Source of the DNA: an uncultured Bacteroidales bacterium
GTDB taxonomy: Bacteria; Bacteroidota; Bacteroidia; Bacteroidales; WCHB1-69
Length of the DNA stretch: 52,314 nucleotides
Assembly (NCBI GenBank): GCA_946413585.1
Contig: CAMKLG010000016.1
Location: forward strand, 1-52,314
Reading direction: 5' to 3'
In this document: positions 8,226 through 15,015 of the stretch, piece by piece
Layout of the letters: each line of letters starts with the position of its first letter
Position numbering within the stretch: position 1 is the stretch's first letter
Notes under the pieces: model-generated
What the model was told of the DNA's origin: nothing
The model's input: the letters and a program-made list of their open reading frames with translations, nothing else
Database searches by the model: none
Position numbers and translations under genes: made by a program

Positions 8226-9178
8226 AACAACACACAAAAGGCCACCAACAAAATATCGAAAACAAATCGCTGACGTTTCGGAACCACTGCCACAGAGAGG
8301 TAGATGGAGATGGGCATCAGAAGGTAAAGCAACGCTCCATGCATCGACATATTGCCTAACCACATAAACACCAACATGCTGATGAATAACAGATGAATGT
8401 TCGTGAAAGCTTGTCGAATCACAATCAACTTGTTGTCTAATAGTTTTTTACCTCGGATAATGAGATATACGACAATCAGACAGAAGTAAGAGAGGGTGAT
8501 GTAATCCACAATGCGAAGATGTGGAATCTCTTTGGCAGGAACGAAAAGAGTGATATCACGCCATGATTGCAGAAATGCGGGCATCGAATCGAACAAAAAG
8601 GCAAATGAAAAGGCGTACAAGTACGGGAAAAGCAATCCGATAAACAGGATGACGTTATCTTTGAAGGGGGTGATATTGTTAATGGCGATAGTTAAAAGCA
8701 GAAATAAGAAAATTCCAAAAGCGCTGATATCCAACATGGTAGCAATGGATATGGCCAAACCGAAAGTGAAAATGCGGTCTTTCGCCCTCGACGCAGATTC
8801 GTTAGGAAAATACAAAATCATATTCAACGCAATAAAGAAAGTAGTCAGAAGCGCAGGACTGAAAGTGTCAAGAAATTTACCGAAGTTGAGCATGAGAAGT
8901 AGAAAAATACCGGGCATGTAAGTGCGGTTATCGTAGAAATGATTTTGTTGAAATATCTTCATCACCCCGTAGGTCATGGTCAACACGATGAGAAGAGTCA
9001 GGGTACGAACCACAACAGGACTCCATGTCCAAAGTTTAGCGACAGGGTGGTAGAGGAACATGGCCCCTTCGGCGGGCATCAGAGTCATGCGCGCAAATAT
9101 GTTCCAAACAGACCATCCGATCAGCAGGATCAAAATGACGAGTTGCAGGTTAAGATTCTTGTTTAAAAGATGGAGCAT
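8216..9178 (-). CDS. Polytopic inner-membrane protein of unknown function
   Basis: 320 residues, very hydrophobic, with about eight to ten predicted transmembrane segments spread over the whole length and only short charged loops. The general look (short basic N-terminus, F-P-N-E-S motif between spans, aromatic-rich loops) resembles the Bacteroidota DUF6427 membrane proteins, but I cannot confirm this. It overlaps the upstream gene by 16 nt and rnhB by 10 nt, so it is made together with a truncated adenylate-forming-enzyme-like protein. No catalytic motif is visible. A role in envelope lipid or polymer metabolism would be a guess. Confidence 0.8.
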   Translation of the reverse strand: MLHLLNKNLNLQLVILILLIGWSVWNIFARMTLMPAEGAMFLYHPVAKLWTWSPVVVRTLTLLIVLTMTYGVMKIFQQNHFYDNRTYMPGIFLLLMLNFGKFLDTFSPALLTTFFIALNMILYFPNESASRAKDRIFTFGLAISIATMLDISAFGIFLFLLLTIAINNITPFKDNVILFIGLLFPYLYAFSFAFLFDSMPAFLQSWRDITLFVPAKEIPHLRIVDYITLSYFCLIVVYLIIRGKKLLDNKLIVIRQAFTNIHLLFISMLVFMWLGNMSMHGALLYLLMPISIYLSVAVVPKRQRFVFDILLVAFCVLLWL

Positions 9179-9717
9179 ATATCAGGAAATTCTGGCGTGA
9201 AAGTCTGAAAAACAGTAGGTAATGAGAAAGGTTTCTTAGCTTTGAAGTCTTTAGCATAAAGATTCCGAAATGAGAAACTGCCCGCTTCTTCCAAAGAAGG
9301 AATAATACTCATAAGTTGTTCGTCTTCAATATGATAAAGCCCATTGTCAATACGACAGAGGGCATCCTCAAAAGTCATCCTGAAATAATAGTGCATACGC
9401 TCTACGGTCAGAATTTGAGGCAGCTCCAGTCTTTGGGAAATTATCTCCAATTGCGCCTCGGAGAGGTTTTCGGGCAGAGGAACCACCACGACACTGTTGA
9501 AAAGGCAGGCCATCAAAGCAGCGTAGGCAGTTAAATCCTCCTTTACCACAATGCCGATACGAGAAATGGACAAAGCATCCAACTCGTTCATGATCGGTGC
9601 GATACGTTGTGCAAGCTGTGCGTAGGAATAGACCTGCCCGCCGATACGTGCCACAGTGATGTCCGAATGTTGTTCGGTTTGCCGAATGTAGGGCTCTATG
9701 ATGTTTTGGTAGAACAT
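9163..9717 (-). CDS. Short protein resembling the N-terminal part of AMP-binding (adenylate-forming) enzymes
   Basis: 184 residues. Residues about 28-105 follow the pattern of the first subdomain of acyl-CoA synthetase/adenylation enzymes: Y-S-Y-A-Q-L, R-I-G-I-V, A-Y-A-A-L-M-A-C-L-F-N-S-V-V-V-V-P-L-P, then L-S-E-A-Q-L-E-I-I-S-Q-R-L and Q-I-L-T-V. The ATP-binding Ser/Thr/Gly-rich P-loop and everything after it are missing. The remaining 80 residues look unrelated to the family, so the protein cannot be a normal ligase. The open frame, clean start and 16-nt overlap with the next gene argue against recent decay. It may be a repurposed binding domain. The family assignment rests on pattern only. 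Confidence 0.6.
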   Translation of the reverse strand: MFYQNIIEPYIRQTEQHSDITVARIGGQVYSYAQLAQRIAPIMNELDALSISRIGIVVKEDLTAYAALMACLFNSVVVVPLPENLSEAQLEIISQRLELPQILTVERMHYYFRMTFEDALCRIDNGLYHIEDEQLMSIIPSLEEAGSFSFRNLYAKDFKAKKPFSLPTVFQTFTPEFPDICSIF

Positions 9718-9723
9718 TCGCTT

Positions 9724-9763
9724 GTAGTTTAGGGTTTATGGTTTAGAGGTTAAACGGTTAGAA
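9724..9763. repeat. Telomere-like GTTTAGGGTTTATGG tract
   Basis: A run of GTTTAGG, GTTTATG, GTTTAGAG, GTTAAACG and GTTAG units lies between the start of the minus-strand gene at 9717 and the divergent promoters. It is the reverse-complement type of the tract at 421-505. Confidence 0.65.
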
Positions 9764-9771
9764 ATTTAGCG

Positions 9772-9779
9772 CAAAAATA
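9772..9779 (-). promoter_or_regulatory. Predicted -7 element (TATTTTTG on minus strand) for the 9717-7623 operon
   Basis: CAAAAATA on the plus strand reads TATTTTTG on the minus strand, fitting TAnnTTTG. It lies 55 nt upstream of the ATG at 9717 and only 11 nt from the divergent plus-strand element. Confidence 0.45.
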
Positions 9780-9790
9780 CTATTTTTTTG

Positions 9791-9798
9791 TACATTTG
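9791..9798 (+). promoter_or_regulatory. Predicted -7 element (TACATTTG) for the lipoprotein gene
   Basis: Fits TAnnTTTG and lies about 30 nt before the ATG at 9829. It supports that start over the ATG at 9811, which would lie only about 5 nt after the transcription start. Confidence 0.55.
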
Positions 9799-9828
9799 CG
9801 GCCTTGATGAATGGAAGAAACTCTATTT

Positions 9829-10776
9829 ATGAAAAAGAAAATTTGGATATTAATATTGCTGATTATCTGTGTGTTACAGCATGGGTGCCAGAAAGAAATC
9901 GAATTGAATCTTCCCGAGTACCAGTCAAAATTGGTGGTGGAAGGTACCATTGAGAACGGTTTTCCTGCTATGGTCATGCTTTCCCGCAGTATTCCTTATT
10001 TCTCGGAGGTGAATCTGAATACTCTGATGAACGAGGTCCTCGTGAATGGTACCCAGGCAAGAGTGTTCATTACCTCAGAAACGGGTGAATCTGAAGAGTT
10101 GACGTGGACCTTGACACCAGAAGCTCCTTATTATGTGGCTTTTGTGGGTAAGAATGTGATTGGGAAGGAACAAACACACTATACGTTGACGGTGGAGTAT
10201 GACGGACAAACCTATACTGCTGAAACTTATGTTCCCAAGACTTTTGATTTGGATTCCATTGGTTTCAATCATGACATGGAAATGTTTGCTGATACGATGG
10301 CTTCCATTCGCGCTCTGTTTTCCGATCCTGCCGATGAAGTCAACTATTATGCTTTTTTTTGCAAGGTGAAATGTCCGAAGATGCAAGATCGTTTTTGGGT
10401 CTGCAACTTACCGGTCGCTTTTGATGACCGCCCGATCAACGGACAAACGGTCAACTATGAGGTTGCCCGTTACGGCTATTCCACGCTGATGTTAGGCATG
10501 ATGAGCGAGGAAGACCGTAAAGCTTTCGCCCGTATGACTTTCCGACCCGGAGATACGGTGGTGGTCAAGCACTCACAGGTGGATCACCACACGTACGAAT
10601 ACTTGATTTCGGCGGGCTCAGAGGCTGCCTTTGGCTCTAGCCCGTTCACCAACCCTCTCCCGACAGAGACCAACTTCAACAGTGAGAATGTCATTGGTCA
10701 TTGGAGCGGCTATGCCTCCAGATTCGATACGCTCGTGTGGGAGTGCGAGGACTATTGGGAGCTTTATGGGGATTAG
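9829..10776 (+). CDS. DUF4249-like outer-membrane-associated lipoprotein
   Basis: 315 residues. The N-terminus is M-K-K-K-I-W followed by a hydrophobic core and a lipobox-like L-Q-H-G-C20, so a type II (lipoprotein) signal is likely. The segment K-L-V-V-E-G-T-I-E-N-G-F-P-A-M-V-M-L-S-R-S matches the opening of the DUF4249 family, Bacteroidota lipoproteins often found beside TonB-dependent receptors. No receptor is adjacent here. The remainder is beta-rich with no catalytic motif. The ATG at 9829 was chosen because the signal peptide begins there and the promoter element lies at 9791. A terminator follows directly. Function unknown; surface or periplasmic location is inferred. Confidence 0.75.
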   Translation: MKKKIWILILLIICVLQHGCQKEIELNLPEYQSKLVVEGTIENGFPAMVMLSRSIPYFSEVNLNTLMNEVLVNGTQARVFITSETGESEELTWTLTPEAPYYVAFVGKNVIGKEQTHYTLTVEYDGQTYTAETYVPKTFDLDSIGFNHDMEMFADTMASIRALFSDPADEVNYYAFFCKVKCPKMQDRFWVCNLPVAFDDRPINGQTVNYEVARYGYSTLMLGMMSEEDRKAFARMTFRPGDTVVVKHSQVDHHTYEYLISAGSEAAFGSSPFTNPLPTETNFNSENVIGHWSGYASRFDTLVWECEDYWELYGD

Positions 10777-10781
10777 AACCT

Positions 10782-10814
10782 AAAAAAAAGTGCGCCGTTT
10801 CCGACGCACCTTTT
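10782..10814. terminator. Bidirectional intrinsic terminator between the lipoprotein gene and hbd
   Basis: GTGCG(C)CG (10790-10797) pairs with CG(A)CGCAC (10802-10809). A run of A on the left and T on the right gives a U-tract in both directions, serving the two convergent genes. Confidence 0.85.
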
Positions 10815-10817
10815 CGA

Positions 10818-11654
10818 TTAGTATTTGTAGAAGCCTTCACCGGTTTTACGGCCAAGCAGTCCGGCGCGGACCATCTTGCGCAACAGCGGGTGAGGACGGT
10901 ACTTCGGATCGCCAAACTCTTTGTAGAGTACTTCCATGATGGCGAGGTTCACGTCGTTGCCGATGAGGTCGGCCAAAGCGAGCGGACCCATGGGGTGGTT
11001 GGCACCCAACATCATGCACTTGTCGATGTCTTCAGCGGAAGCGATACCGTCGGCGAGAATGCCTACGGCTTCGTTGATCATCGGGATGAGGATGCGGTTC
11101 ACCACGAAACCAGGAGCTTCGTTTACCGGAACGGGAGTTTTGCCAATTTCGGTGGTCAAATCGACGATGGTCTTGGCTACATCCTCAGAGGTGAGCTGAC
11201 CCTTGATGACTTCCACCAATGCCATTCTGTCGGCAGGGTTGAAGAAGTGGCAGCCGATGAATTGGCTCGGACGGCTCGTGCAAGCGGCAATCTCTGTGAT
11301 GGACAAAGAAGAGGAGTTGGTGGCGAAAATCGTTTCGGGTTTGCAGATTTTGTCAAGCTCCATGAAGACTTCCTTTTTGAGTTGCATATCTTCTACGGCA
11401 GCTTCAATCACCAAATCCGCATCTGCGAAAGTGGCGTAGTCGGTGGTGGTGGTGATGTTGCCGAGAATGGCGTTCATCGCGTCTTCCGTGATTTTGCCTT
11501 TCTCCACGAGTTTGGCGTATGATTTGGAAATGGAACCCATTGCCTTGTCGAGGCTGGCTTGGGTTCTGCTCTTCATGACCACGGGCATTTTAGCGGCGAA
11601 AGCCTTGACGATACCTTTGGCCATAGTACCTGTACCTATAACACAAATTTTCAT
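10818..11654 (-). CDS. hbd: 3-hydroxybutyryl-CoA dehydrogenase
   Basis: 278 residues, the normal length for the monofunctional bacterial enzyme that interconverts acetoacetyl-CoA and 3-hydroxybutyryl-CoA with NAD(P)H. An N-terminal Rossmann motif [16 protein letters not shown], catalytic G-C-H-F-F-N-P, and the C-terminal dimer-domain motifs P-G-F-V-V-N-R-I and [11 protein letters not shown] are visible. It follows crt by 30 nt on the same strand and ends in a strong terminator, so hbd-crt form a two-gene unit. Thiolase, butyryl-CoA dehydrogenase and etf genes are not nearby. The pair could serve butyrate formation or acyl-CoA breakdown. Confidence 0.95.
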   Translation of the reverse strand: MKICVIGTGTMAKGIVKAFAAKMPVVMKSRTQASLDKAMGSISKSYAKLVEKGKITEDAMNAILGNITTTTDYATFADADLVIEAAVEDMQLKKEVFMELDKICKPETIFATNSSSLSITEIAACTSRPSQFIGCHFFNPADRMALVEVIKGQLTSEDVAKTIVDLTTEIGKTPVPVNEAPGFVVNRILIPMINEAVGILADGIASAEDIDKCMMLGANHPMGPLALADLIGNDVNLAIMEVLYKEFGDPKYRPHPLLRKMVRAGLLGRKTGEGFYKY

Positions 11655-11684
11655 AATAGATGTATTTAATTTGGTGAAAAATGA

Positions 11685-12464
11685 TTATTCGTTGGTGAAT
11701 TTTGCCTCGGTTTTGGTGAGGAAGGCGTTCATGCCAATCTTTTGGTCTTTGGTGGCGAAGCATCTGCCGAACATACGGCTCTCGAAGTCGATGGCCTCGT
11801 CAGCGGGCAGGTCGTACTCTTCGTTGATGCATATTTTCGCGTAATTTACGGCGATGGGCGCGTTTTTGGCGATGCGTTGTGCCAAAGCGATTGCCGCATC
11901 CATCAGTTCTTCGGGTTCATAAACAGCGTTCACTAATCCGATGCGCAATGCCTCGTCCGCTTTGATGGCTCTACCGCTGAAAATCAGTTCTTTGGCAATG
12001 CCCATGCCCGCGATTTTAGCTAAACGGTAGGTGCCAGAGAATCCGGGGATGATGCCCAAGCCGACTTCTGGTTGCCCGAATTTGGCACGGTTGGAGGCGA
12101 GTCGTATGTCACACGCGAGAGCCAACTCGCAGCCTCCGCCGAGCGCGAAGCCGTTCACCGCCGCGATGACGGGAATGGACAGCGTCTCGATTTTACGGAA
12201 CACTTTTGCGCCGAATGCGCCGAAACCTTCACCTTCTTCCGCATTCAGCGGTTGCATTTCCGAAATGTCCGCGCCTGCAACAAAGGATTTCTCACCGTCG
12301 CCGGTAATGATCAACACACGAATATCCTTGTCCATATTGGAAAGGAAATCATCCATCTCTTTTAAGATGCTGGAATTTAAAGCGTTGAGGGATTTTGGTG
12401 CGGAGATAGTTAACGTACAGACCGCATCAAGGGCGTCTATTTTCAGGAATTGATAATTCTGCAT
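11685..12464 (-). CDS. crt: Enoyl-CoA hydratase / crotonase
   Basis: 259 residues of the crotonase superfamily, hydrating crotonyl-CoA to 3-hydroxybutyryl-CoA or the reverse. The oxyanion-hole motifs are present (F-V-A-G-A-D-I-S-E-M and A-L-G-G-G-C-E-L-A-L-A-C-D), as is the acidic region P-E-V-G-L-G-I-I-P-G. The second Gly of the usual P-G-x-G-G-T-Q element is replaced, giving P-G-F-S-G-T-Y. It is the first gene of the crt-hbd unit and is preceded by a good minus-strand -7 element at 12487-12494. The gene name follows from pairing with hbd; other short-chain enoyl-CoA hydratases look alike. Confidence 0.92.
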   Translation of the reverse strand: MQNYQFLKIDALDAVCTLTISAPKSLNALNSSILKEMDDFLSNMDKDIRVLIITGDGEKSFVAGADISEMQPLNAEEGEGFGAFGAKVFRKIETLSIPVIAAVNGFALGGGCELALACDIRLASNRAKFGQPEVGLGIIPGFSGTYRLAKIAGMGIAKELIFSGRAIKADEALRIGLVNAVYEPEELMDAAIALAQRIAKNAPIAVNYAKICINEEYDLPADEAIDFESRMFGRCFATKDQKIGMNAFLTKTEAKFTNE

Positions 12465-12486
12465 ATCTTAGATTTTAAAAGTGGGG

Positions 12487-12494
12487 CAAAGATA
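12487..12494 (-). promoter_or_regulatory. Predicted -7 element (TATCTTTG on minus strand) for crt-hbd
   Basis: CAAAGATA on the plus strand gives an exact TAnnTTTG on the minus strand, 23 nt upstream of the crt ATG. It abuts the terminator of the upstream operon. Confidence 0.6.
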
Positions 12495-12520
12495 CAAAAA
12501 AAAGTGCCGATTGGCACTTT
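12493..12520 (-). terminator. Intrinsic terminator of the sigma/anti-sigma operon
   Basis: A perfect 8-bp stem AAAGTGCC (12501-12508) / GGCACTTT (12513-12520) with a 4-nt loop GATT. On the minus strand it is followed by a long T run. It lies just after the stop of the gene at 12525. Confidence 0.88.
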
Positions 12521-12524
12521 CTTT

Positions 12525-13028
12525 TTAACGTTTTTTCTTTCCTGCATTCACAGGCCCGGTTGTATCTTTCTTCGCCTCTTTTCTCTTTTGGGTTATCTCC
12601 CTTTTGTATTTGTATTCCAAATTGTAAAGGTCTTGTATGTGCTTGGGAGTCAGGATGGTTTTGTATTTCTTGTAGTAAGTGGTCTCCAAATTCAGGAGTG
12701 TCTTGCGCAATTCGAATTTTTGGTCTTGAAGGTAAGAAAGCTGTTTGTCGGTCAGTTTTTCTATGATTTCTTTGTTCGTACCTGGCGCACCCAGTTTTAT
12801 GCCCTGTTTCTCCAGATTCTTACGGTAATCATTCATGGCTTTCATCTCGTCGTTGAGGTACTGCTCATACACACTCCAGAAACTTTGGCTCTCTTTACTG
12901 GCTAGAGATAAGTTCTCTTTCATGTAAGACAAGCGCTCCTGAGCCATGGTTTTGGGAGTCTTCTCCTGCGCGAAGAGTGAGGAGGTGGCTATAGCTATGA
13001 TAATCAGCGAGATCCAAACTTTTTTCAT
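12525..13028 (-). CDS. Small secreted protein, Spy/CpxP-like (helical, periplasmic)
   Basis: 167 residues. A signal peptide (M-K-K-V-W-I-S then hydrophobic, ending S-L-F-A-Q) is followed by an almost entirely helical, Lys/Glu/Gln-rich chain with L-T-D-K-Q-L-S-Y-L-Q and a later L-T-P-K-H motif, recalling the LTxxQ motifs of Spy/CpxP/ZraP periplasmic chaperone-sensors. The C-terminus is strongly basic. The start at 13028 is preferred to an ATG nine codons upstream because the signal peptide begins there. It is last in an operon with an ECF sigma factor and a membrane anti-sigma-like protein, a context in which such proteins often act as envelope-stress sensors or outputs. The Spy likeness is by pattern only. 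Confidence 0.7.
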   Translation of the reverse strand: MKKVWISLIIIAIATSSLFAQEKTPKTMAQERLSYMKENLSLASKESQSFWSVYEQYLNDEMKAMNDYRKNLEKQGIKLGAPGTNKEIIEKLTDKQLSYLQDQKFELRKTLLNLETTYYKKYKTILTPKHIQDLYNLEYKYKREITQKRKEAKKDTTGPVNAGKKKR

Positions 13029-13044
13029 GATATTAGATTTTTGA

Positions 13045-13377
13045 TTAGTATTCATAATTTTGATAATAATCTAACATGGCCAATTCCTCACTGTAGTAAT
13101 CTTCTGCCACCAGCTCTAAGGCCTCTTCTTCTTCTATGTTTGCGGCAATTTGTTGGTTTTGAGTGATTTCTGTAGATTGTTTTGGCGTATTATAGGTAAA
13201 GAAGATTCCGATGGCCACTGCAATGACGGCCACGGCTGCCACGGCCGATGAGATGATTGTTCTCTTTTTGCGCTGCTCCTGATGGATATTTTGCATGACC
13301 CTGTCTGGCAGCTCATCAAAATAATTATCCGGAACCTGGTAGTATTCCTTTTTCTCTATGTTTTCTAAATCGATCAT
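13045..13377 (-). CDS. Small single-span membrane protein, likely anti-sigma factor
   Basis: 110 residues: a charged cytoplasmic N-terminal part of about 38 residues (with Y-Y-Q-V-P-D-N-Y-F-D-E-L-P), one transmembrane span at about 41-60, and an acidic extracytoplasmic tail rich in Glu and Tyr. The P-x-x-Y-F-x-x-L-P element is common at the N-terminus of small Bacteroidota proteins encoded next to ECF sigma factors. It lies 38 nt downstream of a sigma gene and 16 nt upstream of a small periplasmic-protein gene. Size, topology and position indicate an anti-sigma role. No zinc-binding motif is visible. Confidence 0.72.
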   Translation of the reverse strand: MIDLENIEKKEYYQVPDNYFDELPDRVMQNIHQEQRKKRTIISSAVAAVAVIAVAIGIFFTYNTPKQSTEITQNQQIAANIEEEEALELVAEDYYSEELAMLDYYQNYEY

Positions 13378-13415
13378 AACAAATGTGAATTACAAAACTA
13401 ATGACTTCGGAATAT

Positions 13416-13973
13416 TTAAAAGGTTAAACGCTCTGAAATATTTTTTTTGATTTTTTCTGCGGCGAAATGGTAAGAAGCTTTCAGCGCACTTTCGGAGGTG
13501 TCGAAAATCTTGGACATCTCGGCATAGGGCGTTTCGTCATAGTAACGCATCGTGAATACCGCACGTTGTTTCGGCGGTAACTTGACAATCTCTTCTTGCA
13601 GGATTTGTTCTATCTGGCCTGGCGAAAATGTGCTGGTGTCTGCCTGACTAATCAGCAGGAAGTTGGTGTAATTGTCGTCATCCAGATTCAGCAGTTTCTT
13701 TTTCTTCTCAATGTATGTCAACGCCTCATTAATGCAGATTCTTGATATCCAAGTCTTTAGGCTGGATTCGCTTCTGAACTTGTCGAGATTGCGCCAGATT
13801 TTGATACATACGTTTTGCGTGACATCGTCAGCATCCTCATGGATGGTGACGATGCGCCGCGCACTGTAATAGATGTGCTTCTGGTACTTTTTCAGCAACA
13901 TTTCGAAGGCCTTCTCTTTGGTCTTATCGTTACTGAAGAGCGACAAGATAAATTCGTCGGTAATTTCAGGCAT
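13416..13973 (-). CDS. ECF-type RNA polymerase sigma factor
   Basis: 185 residues with region 2 (about 20-90: Y-S-A-R-R-I-V, H-E-D-A-D-D-V-T-Q-N-V, then W-I-S-R-I-C-I-N-E-A-L) and region 4 (about 125-180: L-P-P-K-Q-R-A-V-F-T-M-R-Y-Y, E-M-S-K-I-F, S-E-S-A-L-K-A-S-Y-H-F-A). The region 4 sequence ('RAVF.MRYYDE..Y.EMS') is typical of Bacteroidota RpoE-like factors. It lies 14 nt downstream of the transketolase-half gene and 38 nt upstream of the anti-sigma-like gene. It differs clearly in sequence from the other sigma factor at 6988-7551, so the two are not recent duplicates. Confidence 0.93.
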   Translation of the reverse strand: MPEITDEFILSLFSNDKTKEKAFEMLLKKYQKHIYYSARRIVTIHEDADDVTQNVCIKIWRNLDKFRSESSLKTWISRICINEALTYIEKKKKLLNLDDDNYTNFLLISQADTSTFSPGQIEQILQEEIVKLPPKQRAVFTMRYYDETPYAEMSKIFDTSESALKASYHFAAEKIKKNISERLTF

Positions 13974-13987
13974 ATTCTGATAATCAG

Positions 13988-14938
13988 TTATTTGCGACTA
14001 ATGGCTTTTTTGCAAGCCTCCATGATGTGCTCCTTGTCCAGACCGAAGTGAGCCATCAGTTCATCGGGAGTGCCGCTTTCGCCGAAGTGGTCATCCACAC
14101 CGATCATTTCCACGGGTGCGGGCAAATTACGGCTCAGGCATTGGCAGATGGAGTCGCCCAGACCGCCGTTGAGGAAGTGTTCTTCCGCTGTGACGGCGCA
14201 ACCGGTTTTCTTTACGCTGGCAATCACCGCTTCCGTGTCTAACGGCTTGATAGTAGCAATGTTGACGACTTCAACGGAGATGCCTTGCTCCTTCAGCGCG
14301 TTGGCGGCTTGCAGCGCGGGAAACACCAAATGACCCGTTGCAAAAATGGTCACGTCGCTGCCCTCCTGCATAACGTCAGCCTTTCCAATAATGAAGGGTT
14401 TTTCTTCCGTGAAGTTCGGGACGGACGGGCGACCGAAGCGCAGATAGACGGGGCCGTTGTATTCGGCTGCCGCGATGGTTGCCATTTTTGTCTGGTTGTA
14501 GTCGCAAGGATTGATGACCACCATGTTGGGCAACATTTTCATCAGTCCGAGGTCTTCCATCATCTGGTGGGTGGCACCATCTTCACCGACGGTGATGCCG
14601 GAGTGCGATGCGCCAATTTTGACGTTGAGGTTCGAGTAAGCCACCGTCATGCGAATTTGGTCATAGACACGACCTGAAATGAACCCTGCAAATGCGCTGG
14701 CAAACGGGATTTTGCCGCTCAACGCCAGTCCGGCGGAAATACCGATCATGTTCGCCTCGGCGATACCGCATTGAATAAAACGCTCCGGATAGGCCGCTTT
14801 GAAGTCGCCCATCTTCACACTTCCTGTGACATCTGCCGTTAAAGCAAAGATATTGTCATTTTTTTGCGCTGCTTCCATCAAGCCTGCGCCAAACCCTGAA
14901 CGGGTGTCTTTCATCGTGAAATTCTCAATGTTAACCAT
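13988..14938 (-). CDS. Transketolase, C-terminal subunit (split type)
   Basis: 316 residues covering the pyrimidine-binding and C-terminal domains of transketolase: D-T-R-S-G-F-G, the conserved G-I-A-E-A-N-M cofactor Glu, S-H-S-G-I-T-V-G-E-D-G-A-T-H, and V-Y-L-R-F-G-R. In split transketolases the thiamine-diphosphate-binding N-terminal half is a separate protein, usually encoded next door. No such gene lies in this window on either side. The start at 14938 was chosen because a promoter element covers the upstream ATG at 14956. It moves two-carbon units between sugar phosphates in the non-oxidative pentose phosphate pathway. It is the apparent first gene of the sigma operon. Confidence 0.9.
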   Translation of the reverse strand: MVNIENFTMKDTRSGFGAGLMEAAQKNDNIFALTADVTGSVKMGDFKAAYPERFIQCGIAEANMIGISAGLALSGKIPFASAFAGFISGRVYDQIRMTVAYSNLNVKIGASHSGITVGEDGATHQMMEDLGLMKMLPNMVVINPCDYNQTKMATIAAAEYNGPVYLRFGRPSVPNFTEEKPFIIGKADVMQEGSDVTIFATGHLVFPALQAANALKEQGISVEVVNIATIKPLDTEAVIASVKKTGCAVTAEEHFLNGGLGDSICQCLSRNLPAPVEMIGVDDHFGESGTPDELMAHFGLDKEHIMEACKKAISRK

Positions 14939-14953
14939 GCCAAAAATTTTCGG

Positions 14954-14961
14954 CAAAGATA
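14954..14961 (-). promoter_or_regulatory. Predicted -7 element (TATCTTTG on minus strand) for the transketolase-sigma operon
   Basis: CAAAGATA on the plus strand, 16 nt upstream of the ATG at 14938. It faces a divergent element only 21 nt away. Confidence 0.58.
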
Positions 14962-14982
14962 CGAAATTTGAGAAAAGAGAGT

Positions 14983-14990
14983 TATCTTTG
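14983..14990 (+). promoter_or_regulatory. Predicted -7 element (TATCTTTG) for the 15016 outer-membrane protein gene
   Basis: Exact TAnnTTTG match 26 nt before the ATG at 15016, supporting that start over the ATG at 14968, which lies upstream of the element. Confidence 0.6.
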
Positions 14991-15015
14991 CGGCAATTAT
15001 TTGTCGGTTATTTTG

